From: Struthidea cinerea
Taxonomy: Eukaryota; Chordata; Aves; Passeriformes; Corcoracidae
Assembly (NCBI GenBank): GCA_013397865.1
Contig: VZTI01003805.1
Span: 1,913,083-1,977,082, forward strand
Direction: 5' to 3'
Length of the DNA stretch: 64,000 nt
Part shown: positions 12,201 to 24,996 of the stretch, one piece after another
Layout of the letters: every line of letters starts with the position of its first letter
How positions within the stretch are numbered: position 1 is the first letter of the stretch
Notes under the pieces: generated by a model
Told to the model about the DNA's origin: nothing
The model's database searches: none
Seen by the model: the letters and a program-made list of their open reading frames with translations, nothing else
Position numbers and translations under genes: made by a program

Positions 12201-14663
12201 GCACAGCATTTTAGCTGCCTGTATCACTGGTAATGAGGCTCAAAGCCAGAACTCCTTCATAACGATGTGAGAAATGATGCCTTCAGCCCCTCCAGTATAA
12301 ACTTCCCCTACGAAGGTGTGTGATTTTTTTATTTATTTTATTGTATTTTGAGGTCAGTTATGTACAGAAAAAATCCTTGTGCTTTCATTTAATTTTTCTG
12401 TAGCATTTAACGTTTCCTCAAGACTGGCAGAAATATTGCTTGATTTTCTTTAAATTTTAGTGTTTTAAGAGACTCAGTCTCACACATGCAGAAACGGCTT
12501 TCACTGCACTTACAGTATTTAGTGTATAATGTCCCAAAAGATCTTGTTTTATGGAACATACAAAACTGTGGGAGATGATAGTGGAGTGCTGCAACATATA
12601 CAGAGCCATGTTCATGTTTCTTGTCAAATTCTTAATGCTGTTGGAATGTAGAGCTTTGTTCAGACACTGCTGCTCAGACAGGTCTATTTTCCTTTACTCT
12701 GGACAAACTTTATTTTATGAGGAAATTGCTATTCTTCTTTTTGACAAATAGTTGAGAAATAGAGACAAAAGGGTTTAAAATATTTTTTTTTTATAAGTCT
12801 AAGCTTCTCCAGCGAAACCACTTCAATTAGGGGATGTCAGCATGCATGTCAAATCAGCTCCAGCTTGAACTTTCAGGTAGGAATAGCCTTCAGGAGGCAG
12901 CTTAATTGCTACTGTTACACAGTGTGTGGCTGGGAGTTGGCAGTGTTTGACTAGGTAAGCTGTATTAAAAATTGCTTACAACAGAGATATTTGGGAAAGT
13001 CATGAACCTTTTGGCAACCGAATGGAAACAGAGACCAGGTGACTGAATTATGGCTTCATTTCAAATTGTTTTCTAGTGATAAGTTTGAAGAAGTCTTCTC
13101 AGCAGAAAAAACCCCAAGGGATTGGGAAGTTTATGTCAGCCTAGGAAAAAAAAAAAAAAAAGAAATTGGTAAAGGTTTGCTTGTTTTTTCTTTTTGTCTT
13201 AGGAAAATAATACTGGGCGACCACTACTGTGTTTCCAACTTCACACCCCAGTGAAACAGCACATTTCTTTTCATGTCAGATGACATTTTCTGTTAAGCCC
13301 ATGACAGTTTAATTTCAGTTAACCACTGCTAACAGCACGAACATACAAAGAAAGGAGACAGTCCCACAGTCATTGACTGTATATGTAAATTAAGTAATCC
13401 ATTGTGTTGGGTCATTGGGGAGGTTGTTGATTATTAAAAACTAAAAAAAAAAAGTTCTTCCCCCATCCTTGTGACAACCTTTCTGCCTGATTGACACTTT
13501 TAAAACATTTTGTCTATAGATATGCAAAACTACCTGCAACAAATTGAAATGGTAGAAGAATGAAATATTAAGCTATAATCTTGTTGCTGATCTAGGGTTC
13601 CGAGTGTATGTCTGTTAACTGACTCTTTTCTGAGGTTTAACTATCTTTTTAATGTCCCTTTCATTTTGTTCCTTTTCAGACGATAACATTAACAGTGCTA
13701 GTGTATGGTGCTAGAAAACAGGAGATTCTGGAATGCAATGTACTCCCAAAAATCTTGTTGTGCTATAGGAATGGTCAATTTTTACACCTTTTAAATTACT
13801 ATCTATCATTTTAAGTGCTTTATCCAATATTTATCTTATAGAAATGTCAGTAGCTGTCCTCTCTACATATGGGTAGAGTCAAGCACAATTTCTTCCTGAA
13901 ATCCTGTCAGTTGGAGATCCTCTGTAACTTCTAAGAGACTTATTGACCCCAAATAGCTGCAATCACCTGTAATAATCTATCATTGGTGTTTTTCAACCAC
14001 CAAAAAACCTACAGATAATTTCCACAAATGTCTAATATAGAATTAAATAGGGATACTGTGTGTTGATTTGGTTTTGCTGCTGATCTAAATTATATTCATG
14101 GTTCCAAAAATGCTCTCTAATTTGCCCTTAGGAAAAGAAATTGTAATATACAGTTTCTCAATAGGTTAATGTAAGATAATGACTTTCTGCTGGGAAACAT
14201 CATTATTTATAGATGAGGGAAGGAAAAGTCTCCACGTGCAAAATTAAGGAAAAGGAGGGTGGGTGAAGGAAAGGAACAAAGAAGACAAATCAAAGGATAT
14301 CCTGCACTTTTACCAACACTTTGTTTTCTCTCAGTTGGACAGAACCTGCCTGTATTGACTTCATGGGGCTGTGTTTAGAAAAATTAGGAAAAGCAACTGG
14401 AAAAATTTGATATTTCTATAAAATGAAACACCATTCTTAAAAACACAGGAAAAATGAATTTTGCCTCAGAGGAAAGCTTTCTGTCATTCTCATTCATGCT
14501 TGGCATCCTGTGCTGAAATTAGTCCTGTGGAATCAGTTATTAAACTCTGTGTAAAGGCTCTCATTAACTTTGCATTGTGCCCTAAAAATGGGTCTCTTAA
14601 ATGTATAGACTGCTCAACAAATGCTTGGCATCTTATAAATGATAGACCAGTCATTTGAAACAT
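6241..14663. other. AT-rich non-coding DNA
   Basis: No gene is supported here. A 151-codon frame at 8294-8749 (+) has no recognisable domain and overlaps a 69-codon minus frame at 8243-8452. A 16-bp inverted repeat (GAGCCAT-GA-ATGGCTC) sits at 8266-8281. A 16-nt A tract lies at 13146-13161. The stretch at 10190-10330 is dense with homeodomain-type TAAT cores and free of simple repeats, so it could be a conserved non-coding element. That cannot be tested from one sequence. Confidence 0.55.
13146..13161. repeat. A16 homopolymer
   Basis: A run of 16 A followed by GAAATTGG. No polyadenylation signal lies just upstream, so it does not look like the tail of a retrocopy. Confidence 0.85.
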
Positions 14664-14693
14664 GCAATAATATTGTTATAACAATATGATTGC
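14664..14693. repeat. 30-bp near-perfect palindrome
   Basis: Fourteen of the 15 symmetric base pairs are complementary. The inner 18 bp (14670-14687, ATATTGTTATAACAATAT) are perfect, and the outer GCAAT/ATTGC arms also pair. The single mismatch is 14669/14688. It could extrude as a cruciform or bind a dimeric factor. No element around it explains it. Confidence 0.9.
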
Positions 14694-16649
14694 CATAATG
14701 CAGATCATTTACTGGGCACTCTATACATATGGGAATTACATTTGTGTGGCATAATCAAAGTCAATGACAGTCTTTCCCGTGATTTCAATAGGCTTTGGAT
14801 CAGGCTATTTGAGAAGTACCATTAGCTGTCAGATGTGGTTTTGAGACTATATGTATCAATCTGATTAATTAGTAGCAATCTAAAATGTTTTCATGAATGG
14901 TTTCTTCAAATTCAGGCTTGCATAAAGAGCGCTGTAATATCTCATTATTGTGGTTCCTCCTACAGCCTTTGAAGTTCCTGTTAATTCTCACTTGATAGTA
15001 AAGTTAACCTCCCTACCAACGTAACTGATTAAATAACAGGGATCATAATGAAATTCCAGTAATTCTTTCTGCATGCAAAGCTGAAAAGGGAATAATTACT
15101 GTCAAAGAAACTTCTGGATTCATCTTTCTCCGATGAATTTCTTAGCAGAGTAAGAGTTCTTTTAATCTTTTAAACTTTTTCAGTTAGGTTGCGCTGTGTC
15201 AATAAGAATGCTCTTGTGTTATTTCCTTTTCAGAGTGAGGCAGCACTCAGAGGTGACCCTGGCGTTGGTGTGTTCCCCTGTAAGCCTTTCCAGGCACAGT
15301 TTGTACCCACAGCAGGACTTGCTCTTTCTTCTGGCAGGGCATTTAATATGCTGGGGATTGACAGCTGTGGTGTTCCAGTGGTAGGGCTGAGCAGCAAACA
15401 AAGTTTAAGTTTTAATGCTGACATTAGCACACACTGGCATCAGCATTCATCGTGTCAGTGTTATTTAAGAGGAGCTAGAGCTCCCCAGGTTTAAATAGTT
15501 GAACAATATTTCAATTTAATCAGTTTTTTATTACAATGCCTCCTTTGAAATGTGATCTGAAAATTATCCAACAAGCAAAGCAAAAAATCCGATTAGAAAT
15601 AATTTTTGCAGGGTTTTGCTCTTAACTTATTGCTTATTAATTGCAGCAATGAATTCTGTAGCTTTCATCATCAGCCAATTTCAGCCCGCTAAGAAGCATG
15701 AAATTTTATCTTCATCAATAAGTTTTCCTTTAAAGAAGCTATATAAAAATTGATTACAATGAGTACTGTGTCTTTAGCATTAAGAAAGATAGGTTTGTTT
15801 TCATCATAAAAAAAAATTAACTAGATTTTTATTAACTGTTTTCTTAAACCCCTGAGGCTGATCATATTTTACTTATATTTTAGCAAAGTACAATCATAAA
15901 GAAAATGTGCTTTTTATCTTTCAACTGCTGAGTTAGGCTAATAATCTTTGATTGTAAACTCTGCCCTTGCATATTGCATGTTATTTTTTAAGCTGTTGTT
16001 AGGTGTACTTGATAAAATGCTCATATTTGCTTACTTCCATGAGTCTTTGACTAATTTCTATATGAGTTAATGTGTCACAGATAAAATTTCGCAAAGGATC
16101 TATCCTTCTTCTAGTACTGGTTTTCAGCATAGTACATTATGAAGGGTTTTGCAGAAGATTAGTACAAAAACTTGACAAATAAAAACATGTAATTCTTTGG
16201 AATTATAGGAAAATTCTCATATTATTTACTTTTACTGTTTTCTCCTGGAAGGATGTGATTCCATACCATAGTTTCCCTTTTGATTCTTCTTCTCTTTCCC
16301 CTGATTTTGGGAGTTATCTGGATTTTTTTTTTTATTCCATCCTCTGTCATCCTCATCTCCCTCCCCCATCAATACTTATGTACACCAATGCTCTCAGAAC
16401 CAGAAGCTGACATAGAAACCACAGTAATTTAACTTAAATCTTCTGGCATCCTTGTCATGCCACCTCTGACAGCCTGATGGCTCCAGGCTTCCCAAAACTC
16501 TCTATAGAGAAGGAATAAGAGAGGGAATGTGCCTCAGCTGGGTTTCAGCAAGCAGTTGCTCCTATGTAGCAGCCATGCACCCTTCCATAGCCAGGCTGTG
16601 TGAGGGGCTATTTGGGCTATCAGGGAGGCAGATTGAGTTTTAAAAATGG
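14694..16649. other. AT-rich DNA with a candidate conserved block
   Basis: No gene is supported. Overlapping frames of 60-101 codons occur on both strands at 15189-15494, a pattern expected of non-coding DNA. A pyrimidine-rich splice-acceptor-like sequence ends at 15233, but I see no convincing donor downstream. The stretch at about 15490-15790 is complex and repeat-free with TTAAT and ATTA cores. It resembles conserved developmental enhancers in texture only. Confidence 0.45.
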
Positions 16650-16667
16650 ATTTGCATCAATTTGCAT
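16650..16667 (+). promoter_or_regulatory. Paired octamer (POU) motifs, 10-bp spacing
   Basis: Two perfect copies of ATTTGCAT, the reverse complement of the POU/Oct consensus ATGCAAAT, start at 16650 and 16660, exactly one helical turn apart. The local sequence is a 10-bp tandem, TTTGCATCAA then TTTGCATCCA. Both sites would face the same side of the helix. Single octamers occur several times in the window by chance, so the spacing is what makes this pair notable. Binding is inferred. Confidence 0.5.
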
Positions 16668-18734
16668 CCATCCTGTAAAGGACTTGCTTTACAGCTGTTC
16701 ATTCCTGTCATCACCTCAAAAAAACCTGCCTTTGTAATTGCCTTCCATGATAATATCAAAGACCCCTAGTTTTGACAAAGAGGTTTATAAAATAGCTTGA
16801 ATATTTTTTTACTTTGTGCCTCATCCTCTCATCTTCTTTTCACCATTCCTCCAGCTGACAGATAGATATTTGTGTGCTTGGCAAATGCTCCAGGCCTTTT
16901 TTGCTGACTTTGAGCAGTTTTAAGTGTTGTGTATGCATTTCCTACTTTCTCAATGAATGCAGCCTACAGAATATCCTCACAAACCTTCACTCTGCTCCTC
17001 TTTTCATAGTATCATAGACAATAAATAGCTGGGCCCAGCAGTCTATTTATGGAAAGCAAAAAAAGCCTCTCAGCGGGATGCCGGTGTCAGTTTTTCATGG
17101 AGTTTTCAGAATGTCATTTTCTTGGCATGAATGTTCCTGTAATTAAGTATTCTCCATGCAGAAAAATTGATTCTCCATTCTGCAGTTTATAAACTTAGGC
17201 ATTTCTTTGAGAATCCCTAGCTCATCTGCAGAGCTCTGTGTCTGCTTCCCTCGACACGTTTCAGTTTCATGTTACTAATAGAAGATTGTTTAAGAGGAAA
17301 AAAGGCTATTGAAATATAATCAGACACTATGTGGGCTGTTGTTGTATTAATTCTATTCTAATTATGTTGTTGGCATTCACATGACTCATACTGAATCTAA
17401 AAATAATTTTGATAGAAATAATCCTCTCATAGTGTATAAAGGAATCTGCTGAGAAAGTGTACGAATTACTGTGCCATGTACCTGAGTCTGAATAAAAGCA
17501 TATTTTAACTTGCATTATTTTTAGTCAGACAAAATAGTGAAATGAATACAAGTCCTTAGTGAAAATTGCTTCCTTCCCCAGGCATGTATAATGTAGGATT
17601 AGTTCCACAAACCTGTGTTTATGTAGGTCTTCTTTTTCTTGGATCCATTCACATTCACAGATCACAAGGAGAATATGGGGGCACGAATATGTTTTGCATG
17701 TATTTGAGTATATTTTGCTTTGTCAGTATAATCAATGAGTCAGATCTGGCCCAGGCCGTACACTCATTTTTACATTGTATGACTTCATTTCTAAGCATCT
17801 TGGTCTCACTACCGCTTTTGGTATCATGGAATGTGCCAGTTCTCCTGAGCATAACAACTCGGAGCCAAACCTGCTCTTAGGAATTTCTTAAACCACTTCA
17901 TAATAACTATTGAAATAAAGTCACGTTGTAGAGATAGGAGGAAAAAAGTGATGGCTGCTGATGACTTGTAATAATTGGACTGGTTTTACATTATTGTAAG
18001 GGACTTGGAAAAGAGAAAGGAGGGGAGAGAATATTTGTGTGTGCATGTGTTCCCACATGTTTTGCACAGTGCTGTGTTTTCAGTGCCTTTTAGTGGCATA
18101 AATAAAATGTATACACTGGGCAGTTACTTGATGTGTTAGATGTGGATTTGAAAGTAGAGTGTGATTTAAAGTGTTCATATATATAACCAGGCCACTGATC
18201 CTAGTGGGCTGTAAGAATTTGTCTCCTTTTCTTTCCTCCCCTCTCCTGATCCTGCAAATAGTATATTGGAAATATTTAAGCTATTTCACACCTGAAAAGG
18301 AAACTCAAAGGAAAACATATGTGTTTCCTTATTTGTCATTTGTTTGTTCATTATGCTTTTCTAGTTCAAAATTACCTAGATACCTAAGTCCTAGAAATCT
18401 CATTAATGCAAACTGTGGGAAGAGAGGAACCTTTTAAATGCTACCCCATTCTTCAGCTGGGCCAGATGAAAGGGCAGTACTTATCAGCTGGCTACCAATT
18501 TTTAAAACTGTTTCAATAGGTGAGCTTTCCATTGTTGCTGATCCTGCTTGGTTGTATTATTTTTCCTGCTGGGAAAAAACCACTTTCTCCTCCTTGAGGT
18601 TTTTATGATGTATGGTAGCTAACATTGATTAGTACATTTCAAAGAAGGAAGGTTTGCTGTCCTTTATTGCTCTAAATGTAGCATGGTAATCCATGTCAAT
18701 GGTTTTCTTTTTTTTTTTTTGCATCATCATCCAG
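16668..18734. other. AT-rich non-coding DNA
   Basis: No gene is supported. A 104-codon plus frame (17566-17880) overlaps a 65-codon minus frame (17655-17852), and neither has a domain. A fragment at about 17008-17020 (CATAGTATCATAG) recalls the CR1 tail but is too short to call. A T13 run at 18708-18720 precedes the candidate exon below. Confidence 0.5.
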
Positions 18735-19151
18735 GCCGTATCCCTTGGACAGAGGAATACATGTGTCTTCATGGGCCAGCAAGGGAAACTTACAGGGAAA
18801 ATACTCCTAAATTTCTTGTTTGCTCCAGAATCTCATGAATGGGAATCCCCAAAGGAAACTTTTTATCATGGTCTTGGAGCTGTGCTGTTCATCTGCTGTA
18901 AGAATGAAAAGACTGATGGTCTTACTCTTTTAATAGACATAAAAATAAAAGCAGTTTCAAGTTCCCTTTGTTGGTCCAGACTGAGCCAGATGGGACCTTG
19001 CAGCAACTACCAACCTGTCTGCTCACAAAAAGTCAGAATGCCAGGTTCAAAGGAAAGAAAACTGAAGGAGAAAGCATTCTTGCGGCCTAATGAGACCTAA
19101 ATGCAGAACAGCAAGCAGAGAAGACAGCGGGGAAAATTCTACCCTCTGAGG
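18735..19151 (+). other. Candidate exon of an unknown transcript
   Basis: A strong acceptor-like sequence (T13, then GCATCATCATCCAG ending at 18734) is followed 417 bp later by a near-consensus donor, GAGG|GTAAGT, with GT at 19152-19153. A frame open across the acceptor runs through the putative exon to a TAA at 19098-19100, about 120 codons, and its translation is Lys- and Ser-rich with no known domain. The stop lies 51 nt before the donor. It could be a lncRNA exon or simply chance splice-like sequence. No partner exon was identified. Confidence 0.18.
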
Positions 19152-19153
19152 GT

Positions 19154-22100
19154 AAGTTTGCAGTAAATGCAAACCATCTACCATTGTTTGGTCTTGCCTG
19201 CTGCCAGTCAGGCAGTAAAACTGGCTGCCAGTAAGGAATGATTACAGCTTTAGTTCTGTGATTGCGCCTCTTTGCTGGATAGTGTTCATTAGGAGGAACA
19301 TTACTATTCCATTCTTTCTTTTAGCACTGTAGGATGCTACTTGATTTTTTTATAACTGTTGGGGAGGCAGAGGGAAATCTGAGAATTCATTGTAAGGAGG
19401 TCTGTGATAGTTGTTCTTTTTAATTACATACTTTTAAAATGCCTTGGAGTCAACAAGATTCTTTTTCTCCAATCTCCCTAACTTTTCTAACGAACTATTA
19501 AAACTAATCTTGCTTCCAGGCTTGTGAAGCACTGTGGGTGGGAAAGCCAATTACATCAATATTTTATTTTTAAAAATAGCATGTATTTTTCCCCCTATCA
19601 AGACCTGTTACATTTCCAGCAGCATTCAATACAATAGAGTACTGTTAAATATACCATTGGCATACAATCAACTACCATTTATTTTACTGTTGAGTGATTT
19701 GTTATAGTAGATAGAAGCCATTCAATACCATTGACAAACAACAGACAGTCCATAGCTCTGAATTACTGTTAGACTATTTTTGTAATGAATGGAGACTTAA
19801 TTTCAGCTCAGTTTTCTTGTGGGTGCCAGACACAATTGTGCAGAGCAGAGCAACAGCTTTATTTATTAAGGCTTGCAATGCACTTTTGTCTAATTACTGC
19901 TGACTTGTCGGACAATAGTCAATGACCTTCATCAGGAAAGGTGAAACAATTCCTCTCACCTGATTCCTCCTGGCCAAACAGCTTCCAAGAAAAACACTAG
20001 ATTGTCTAATTGATTAAGTAGGAATCTTACAGACCAGTAGTGTTTGAGAGGCCTTTAGGGTCCAGCTGTGTTTTAGATACAGACATTTCCCTTTCTATCA
20101 CAATACTCTGGCAAAAAACTAAAGGCATTGTGAAGTTTTTAGTCATGCCTGTGTTAGGAGACTCAAGGGTCCACTCTGAAGTGTTGATGTTCTGCAAAAA
20201 AATTTATTCACACTAATGACTTTCTGAGATCAGACCGAGCATTGTATAATTTAGTCCATCCGTGCTCTGTAAAGCAAAAGGTATGAAGCACACTCTGCAG
20301 GTAGACTGCCCTGCCATACCAAGGCACATCTGGCACACAAGTGTTGGGTGCCTTTTTATTTCTTGGCTAACAACCAGTGCTTACCCAAAATAGATGAGGG
20401 AAAAGGAGCAGGCACTAACACAGTTCTCATCTATGTGCTCTAAGCTGTACACTAGAGTCATGTATACCAATAAACCTGTACAGAACGGCATCAGTGATTC
20501 CTCTGCAGTTCTTGTCCCTATCTCCCAACTCAAAAGCTTTCCATAAAAACCCAGATTTACTAAAGTATTCTCCACCCCAATTCATGAGGAAAGACTCCCA
20601 GATAAGTCTGGATATTCTTTCAGAATTGACTTTAGCACTGAGTACCTCTTCGCAAAAGTCCTTACAAAGCTTAGAGTCAGTTTATAACACTACAGTTATC
20701 AGTCAGCCTCAGCAATAAGAACTTCTTTTGAGTTCATTCTTCTTGGGGAAACTGTAGACTGTCTCCTCTTGTGTTATGGGAGAAAGACCCAGATGTTGTT
20801 GACAAAGACTATCTCTGAAGCTATGGAATTTTATATGGAATGGAATATGGTTACCTTATTAAAAGACCTAAAGGGGTAGCACCTGGCTGGGAATGAGATT
20901 TCTTAAAAAGAAAAGATGTGCCAGCTGTTCAGAATGAAGACCTGTATATCCATCCTCAGCTGAAAATAGTTTATTAATTCACAGCTATTGAAGATATGTT
21001 CCACAGATAATGATAAAATTAGATCCACACCCAGCCAGTGATCATTTTCATGTTTTTTTCAAGTCAGCAAATGCAACAAACTTCTTTATTAACCAGTGAG
21101 ACAAAGGTGCTCTGATGTACTCTAACAAGGAGAAGCAGGATAATATGGTCAAAGCTGTAGAGTAAATAGAAAACCTCAGAAATGCTGGGTGAGCATAAGT
21201 GTTACCACAGCAGAAGCTATTAAAAAGAAACTTAAAAGTTTTAGTAGATCTGCCTAAAGGATTGCTTGATCAAATAAAGAGCTTATTCAGCCTGTAACCA
21301 TAATAAGGTTAGAGTTCATTATAAATTAGAATAATTTTATTCTCCAAAAATATTAATGTTATTTCAAGATCCTGTTATTCAAAAAAATCCTGTTTTGTAA
21401 CAAGAAACTGAATTTAAATATGTTATTTGAATGTAATCTGTCAAATCTTTTAACACCTGCTTCTTCAGGTTATTGAATGAATTACATTGACTGTTGAATT
21501 AATAACACTGATAAGGATGGAACTAATTGGAATAACTGAGGTTCAATAATCTCTCACCAACAATATTTGCTTCCTGAAGAAAAAAGCCAAGGAGATTTAG
21601 GCTGGATGCTCTGAAATATCACCACAGGGAGTTTGCAGTCCAAGAATACTTTCCATCAAAATGTGGTCAGCTTCAATAGCAGGATAGTTTGGGGATGCAT
21701 AACCACCCTGAAGGGCATGCAGGCTTCACTGAAATGATCCAAAACAAACAAAAAAGGAAATATATTGTCCTTTAAAAGAAAAGGAATTTAAGTTATCCTT
21801 TAAACTGTGGAACAAATGGAACAATGAATGTAACTGGAATTTTAAATGTTGTCGAATGGTCTGTAACTATTCATACAGTTAGAAAAAGAAAACTTAGCTA
21901 CTTCCTATGTCTATGCCTGGAACCCAGCAGCCTTCAGGAATAACAGCTTCTCCAGCTGTAACAGTAGGGGAGAGCAGGCAGCACCAACTAAATAACACAT
22001 TTTGTCCATATTGTGATTCTCCACAAGTATGACGTGCTGAGCAAGTACATTTCAGTGAAACGTGATGACTGAAATATATCTGAGCAAATTATAAAAACAC

Positions 22101-22540
22101 CAATAAAAATATTGTTAAATGGAGAAATAACAACGGCATTTGTTAAACAGTTTCTTAGAGATCTCTTGATTTTAAACAAGCACCATACAATGAAAAATTT
22201 CCTGAAGCAAGGAGTGTGCAGAGCTGCAGTGGTCCCTCTACAAAATAAAGGAGAGGCAACCTGGGATTCTCACAGTGCAGTTTGCTGCCTCAGGTGACTG
22301 GTTATCCCCCAAAGCAGGACACCTGTGTATGTCTTGGGATACATTAAGGGAGCTACAGGAACCTTCCTGTAACCTATTGATCCCTGCTCTTCCACCCACT
22401 CACTTCAAGAGCCAAAAATCACTCACTGTCATCCAGGGCTTACTCACTCTTGAGGTAGAAACTCACAACTAGGGGAAAGGTGGGAGGAGGTAAGGTTATT
22501 TGCCAGGATGTCTGTAGGTCTATAGGCACATTTTAGAGTG
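19154..22540. other. AT-rich DNA with enhancer-like blocks
   Basis: No gene is supported and frames are 75 codons or less. Two stretches, 19600-19740 and 19840-20040, are high-complexity and repeat-free. They carry TAATTA/TAATTG cores and an AGGTGA...TCACCT pair near 19939-19961. They look like candidate conserved non-coding sequence, which only a multispecies alignment can confirm. An 8-bp inverted repeat (ATTTCAGT/ACTGAAAT) lies at 22049-22075. Confidence 0.4.
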
Positions 22541-22560
22541 TATATATATATATATGTATA
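22541..22560. repeat. (TA)n microsatellite
   Basis: An alternating TA tract interrupted once by G, preceded by GTG. It is an ordinary short simple repeat and likely to vary in length between individuals. Confidence 0.9.
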
Positions 22561-24949
22561 TAAAAATCAATTTATACCTATTGAGCTTACCAACTCTGGA
22601 CAGTAGCAGTTGATGTAAATAAGAGTGAGACCCTAGAAACTCATCACAGGAATTGAGAGGTAAAACCCCACTTCCTAAATATTTTCAGGTAATTTTGTTT
22701 TATAAAAGCTTTGACACAAAGCGGTAGTCAAGAAACAAATGTTAGGAGTGGAAAGTCTCTTGTATGGCCCAAGTTCCAAAGAGCTGTAAGGGATTTTGAG
22801 AAGTTGCTGTGGTAGTGGGGAGTTACCTGCTAAGGGAACGCTCACACCACGTTCAAATATGGTTCTGTGGAATCTACAGGGGACAGTTTGAATCCTCCTG
22901 AATTACAGTTTCTGTTAGAAAAAAACAAACAGTCAGAGCTGATTTGGCAATCAAGGTGCAGTTTAGAGTCAGGCTGTGTAAAGTACAAGCTAGGGCAGGT
23001 TTAATGTGAGCGGTGTTGAGAGCTTGCAGAGTGCTCTGCTGCAAGACATCAGACAACACCTGGGCATGCAGTTGCTGGACTCCAGCTGAGTGGATTTGGG
23101 TCTAGGCTCTGCTCTGGGAAGGTACAGAGTGGGGTCCACTTTGAAACCAAAGCATTTTCACCTTATGTGTAAACTTTTATCCAAAGAAATTGAACAATTT
23201 TTCCTTCTTCTCCTGTGGGTAATACGGGGAAAGACCAGGATCTGTTCATCATAGCTGTGGTAGATCGAGGTACTCACGCTTGGAGAACTTAATGCACCAG
23301 GGCATCACTGATGTGGGTTCTCCAGACAGGCAGCAGGTTTTGCGACCTATGCTTTTCTTTAAAGAAACCCCACACCAAACAAAAAAAAAGCACACCCTAC
23401 TGAGCTTTTGTCTAGCTGTGGAGAGGAGCTGTGACTGTATATGCTGTATTACTTTGATGAGACATTTATTAATTGAAATAGGGAGCGGTAAGGACTGAAT
23501 AAGATTATTTAGCATTCTCACAGGACCTGGACAGAAGAGGAGTAAAGGCTGCTGGTTTGCATAAGAAAAAATTGGAAGGCCTCAGTTCAGGGGAATGGCT
23601 GAAAACCCTACTGGTGAGACGATCTTGAGCTAAACAACCACATTTCACATGGTATCACATGCTTTTTCAGTCATGAAAAAAAGTGTGGCTTTTTAAAAGA
23701 CAAACAGAATGAAAAGCAGGGGCTTTAGTAACTCACATGGGTTTGCTTTCTTCTCAAGGTCAAGTTGAAAGTAGAATTGTCTGCTGTTTGTCTCTTCATT
23801 TAATAATATCCCAGAATAAGTAACTGGGAAAACAAAAATAGAACATACATCAATGAAAAATACAGTGTACAGCAAATCCATTTTGGCAGGACAGGAATTT
23901 GTAACCAGCTCCATTTAGCACCTACCTACTGTTTCTCATTCATTCCTGCTGTCTCTGTCCAGAGTGTGACAGAATTTTGTTCATACTACTGCTTTGTCTG
24001 AAACACTTTCCATGCCTCATTCACTTGCCTCATTCACTTGCCATCACTTTTCAACTGTAACAGATTCTTTTTTTCCTCTCCTTGATCTCTGCCTCCAAAT
24101 TTCTTTCTCCCTGTGTCATTATTTAATCTGTATGAATACTTTACCAACTAGTGATCTTAAGGTTTAATAAGATTTCACTTAAAATACAGGGTTTAGTCAA
24201 AAGTCAGTGGAAATGAGAGCCTAAATTCATTAAAACTAAATATTTAATTGTGGCATTTCAATGCAATATGTACAAATAGAACCATATATAAATGGTGATG
24301 ACCTAGGAAAAAAACCCCAACACATCTGAGATTAGGAATCTTATGTGTAAAACTGCAGTATTGTTTGTTCCTTGTGTATCAGCCCAAACCAGAGGTTAAA
24401 ATTTTGTTTGAGAGACTGTGAAATTTTAAAATGTATTTTAATTTCATTAAATGAGACATAAAAATGTTATAACTCTCCTCAAAATACATTAAAAATAATT
24501 GTTGCAGTTTGATGAAATAATCTCTGCTCCTCCCCACCCCACCCCCTCAATAAAAAGCAAAGGTTAAAATTAAAGCCTCTTTAGAAAAAGACACTAAAAC
24601 GGTTTTATATAAAATAGGAGGAAAATAGTTCTTTTTAAAGCACTGTGGGTTTCACTTCCTTTTTCAAGCTTCAGCTCAACTGCAATGTATGATCAATGTT
24701 TCCACGCAGTTGTCAATTCTTCTAAAGTTCTCTCTCCCATTTTCAATTGATCTGCTTATTTTAAGGACAGGGAAGTGGAGGTGCCAAAATATGGTACCAC
24801 CTCCTTGGAAGTACTACTGGATCAAAAAAATAAGAAGAAGATCATCCCTCCACATTAGATGAAAAGTCTTTCTCCTCATTTAGTTTGGCTTTCCCAGAGA
24901 AAAATCTTCCATGACCCTCCAAGCAACCAGGTTACCTCCGGTATGTCAT
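22561..24949. other. AT-rich non-coding DNA
   Basis: No gene is supported. Frames on both strands at 23249-23521 (90 codons, minus) and 23280-23498 (72 codons, plus) overlap and neither is convincing. A 13-bp tandem duplication lies at 24013-24042. Confidence 0.5.
24013..24042 (+). repeat. 13-bp tandem duplication
   Basis: TGCCTCATTCACT is repeated exactly at 24013-24025 and 24026-24038, followed by a partial third unit TGCC. This is a recent replication-slippage type duplication. Confidence 0.85.
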
Positions 24950-24996
24950 GTACCCCCTAGGGAGGTACAATCTACCCGTATTTTTTCGGGTAGATT
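24950..24996 (+). other. Adjacent hairpins in a G+C-rich island of 47 bp
   Basis: At 24969-24996 a perfect 10-bp stem (AATCTACCCG with CGGGTAGATT) closes an 8-nt loop TATTTTTT. Immediately before it, 24950-24968 forms an imperfect palindrome around CCCTAGGG with outer GTACC/GGTAC arms. An alternative outer pairing ATGTA (24948-24952) with TACAT (24997-25001) would enclose both. No known RNA family is recognised. It may be a structured RNA, a decayed transposon end or chance. Confidence 0.45.

Noticed and set aside
15189..15494. 101-codon frame after a good acceptor at 15233
   Set aside because: Four overlapping frames on both strands and no credible donor.
17008..17030. CATAGTATCATAG as a second CR1 tail
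   Set aside because: Only a dozen bases resemble the CR1 terminus and the adjoining sequence does not match the CR1 3' region.
18040..18065. CATGTG/CACATG pair as a p53-type site
   Set aside because: Neither half fits RRRCWWGYYY and the stem is only 6 bp.
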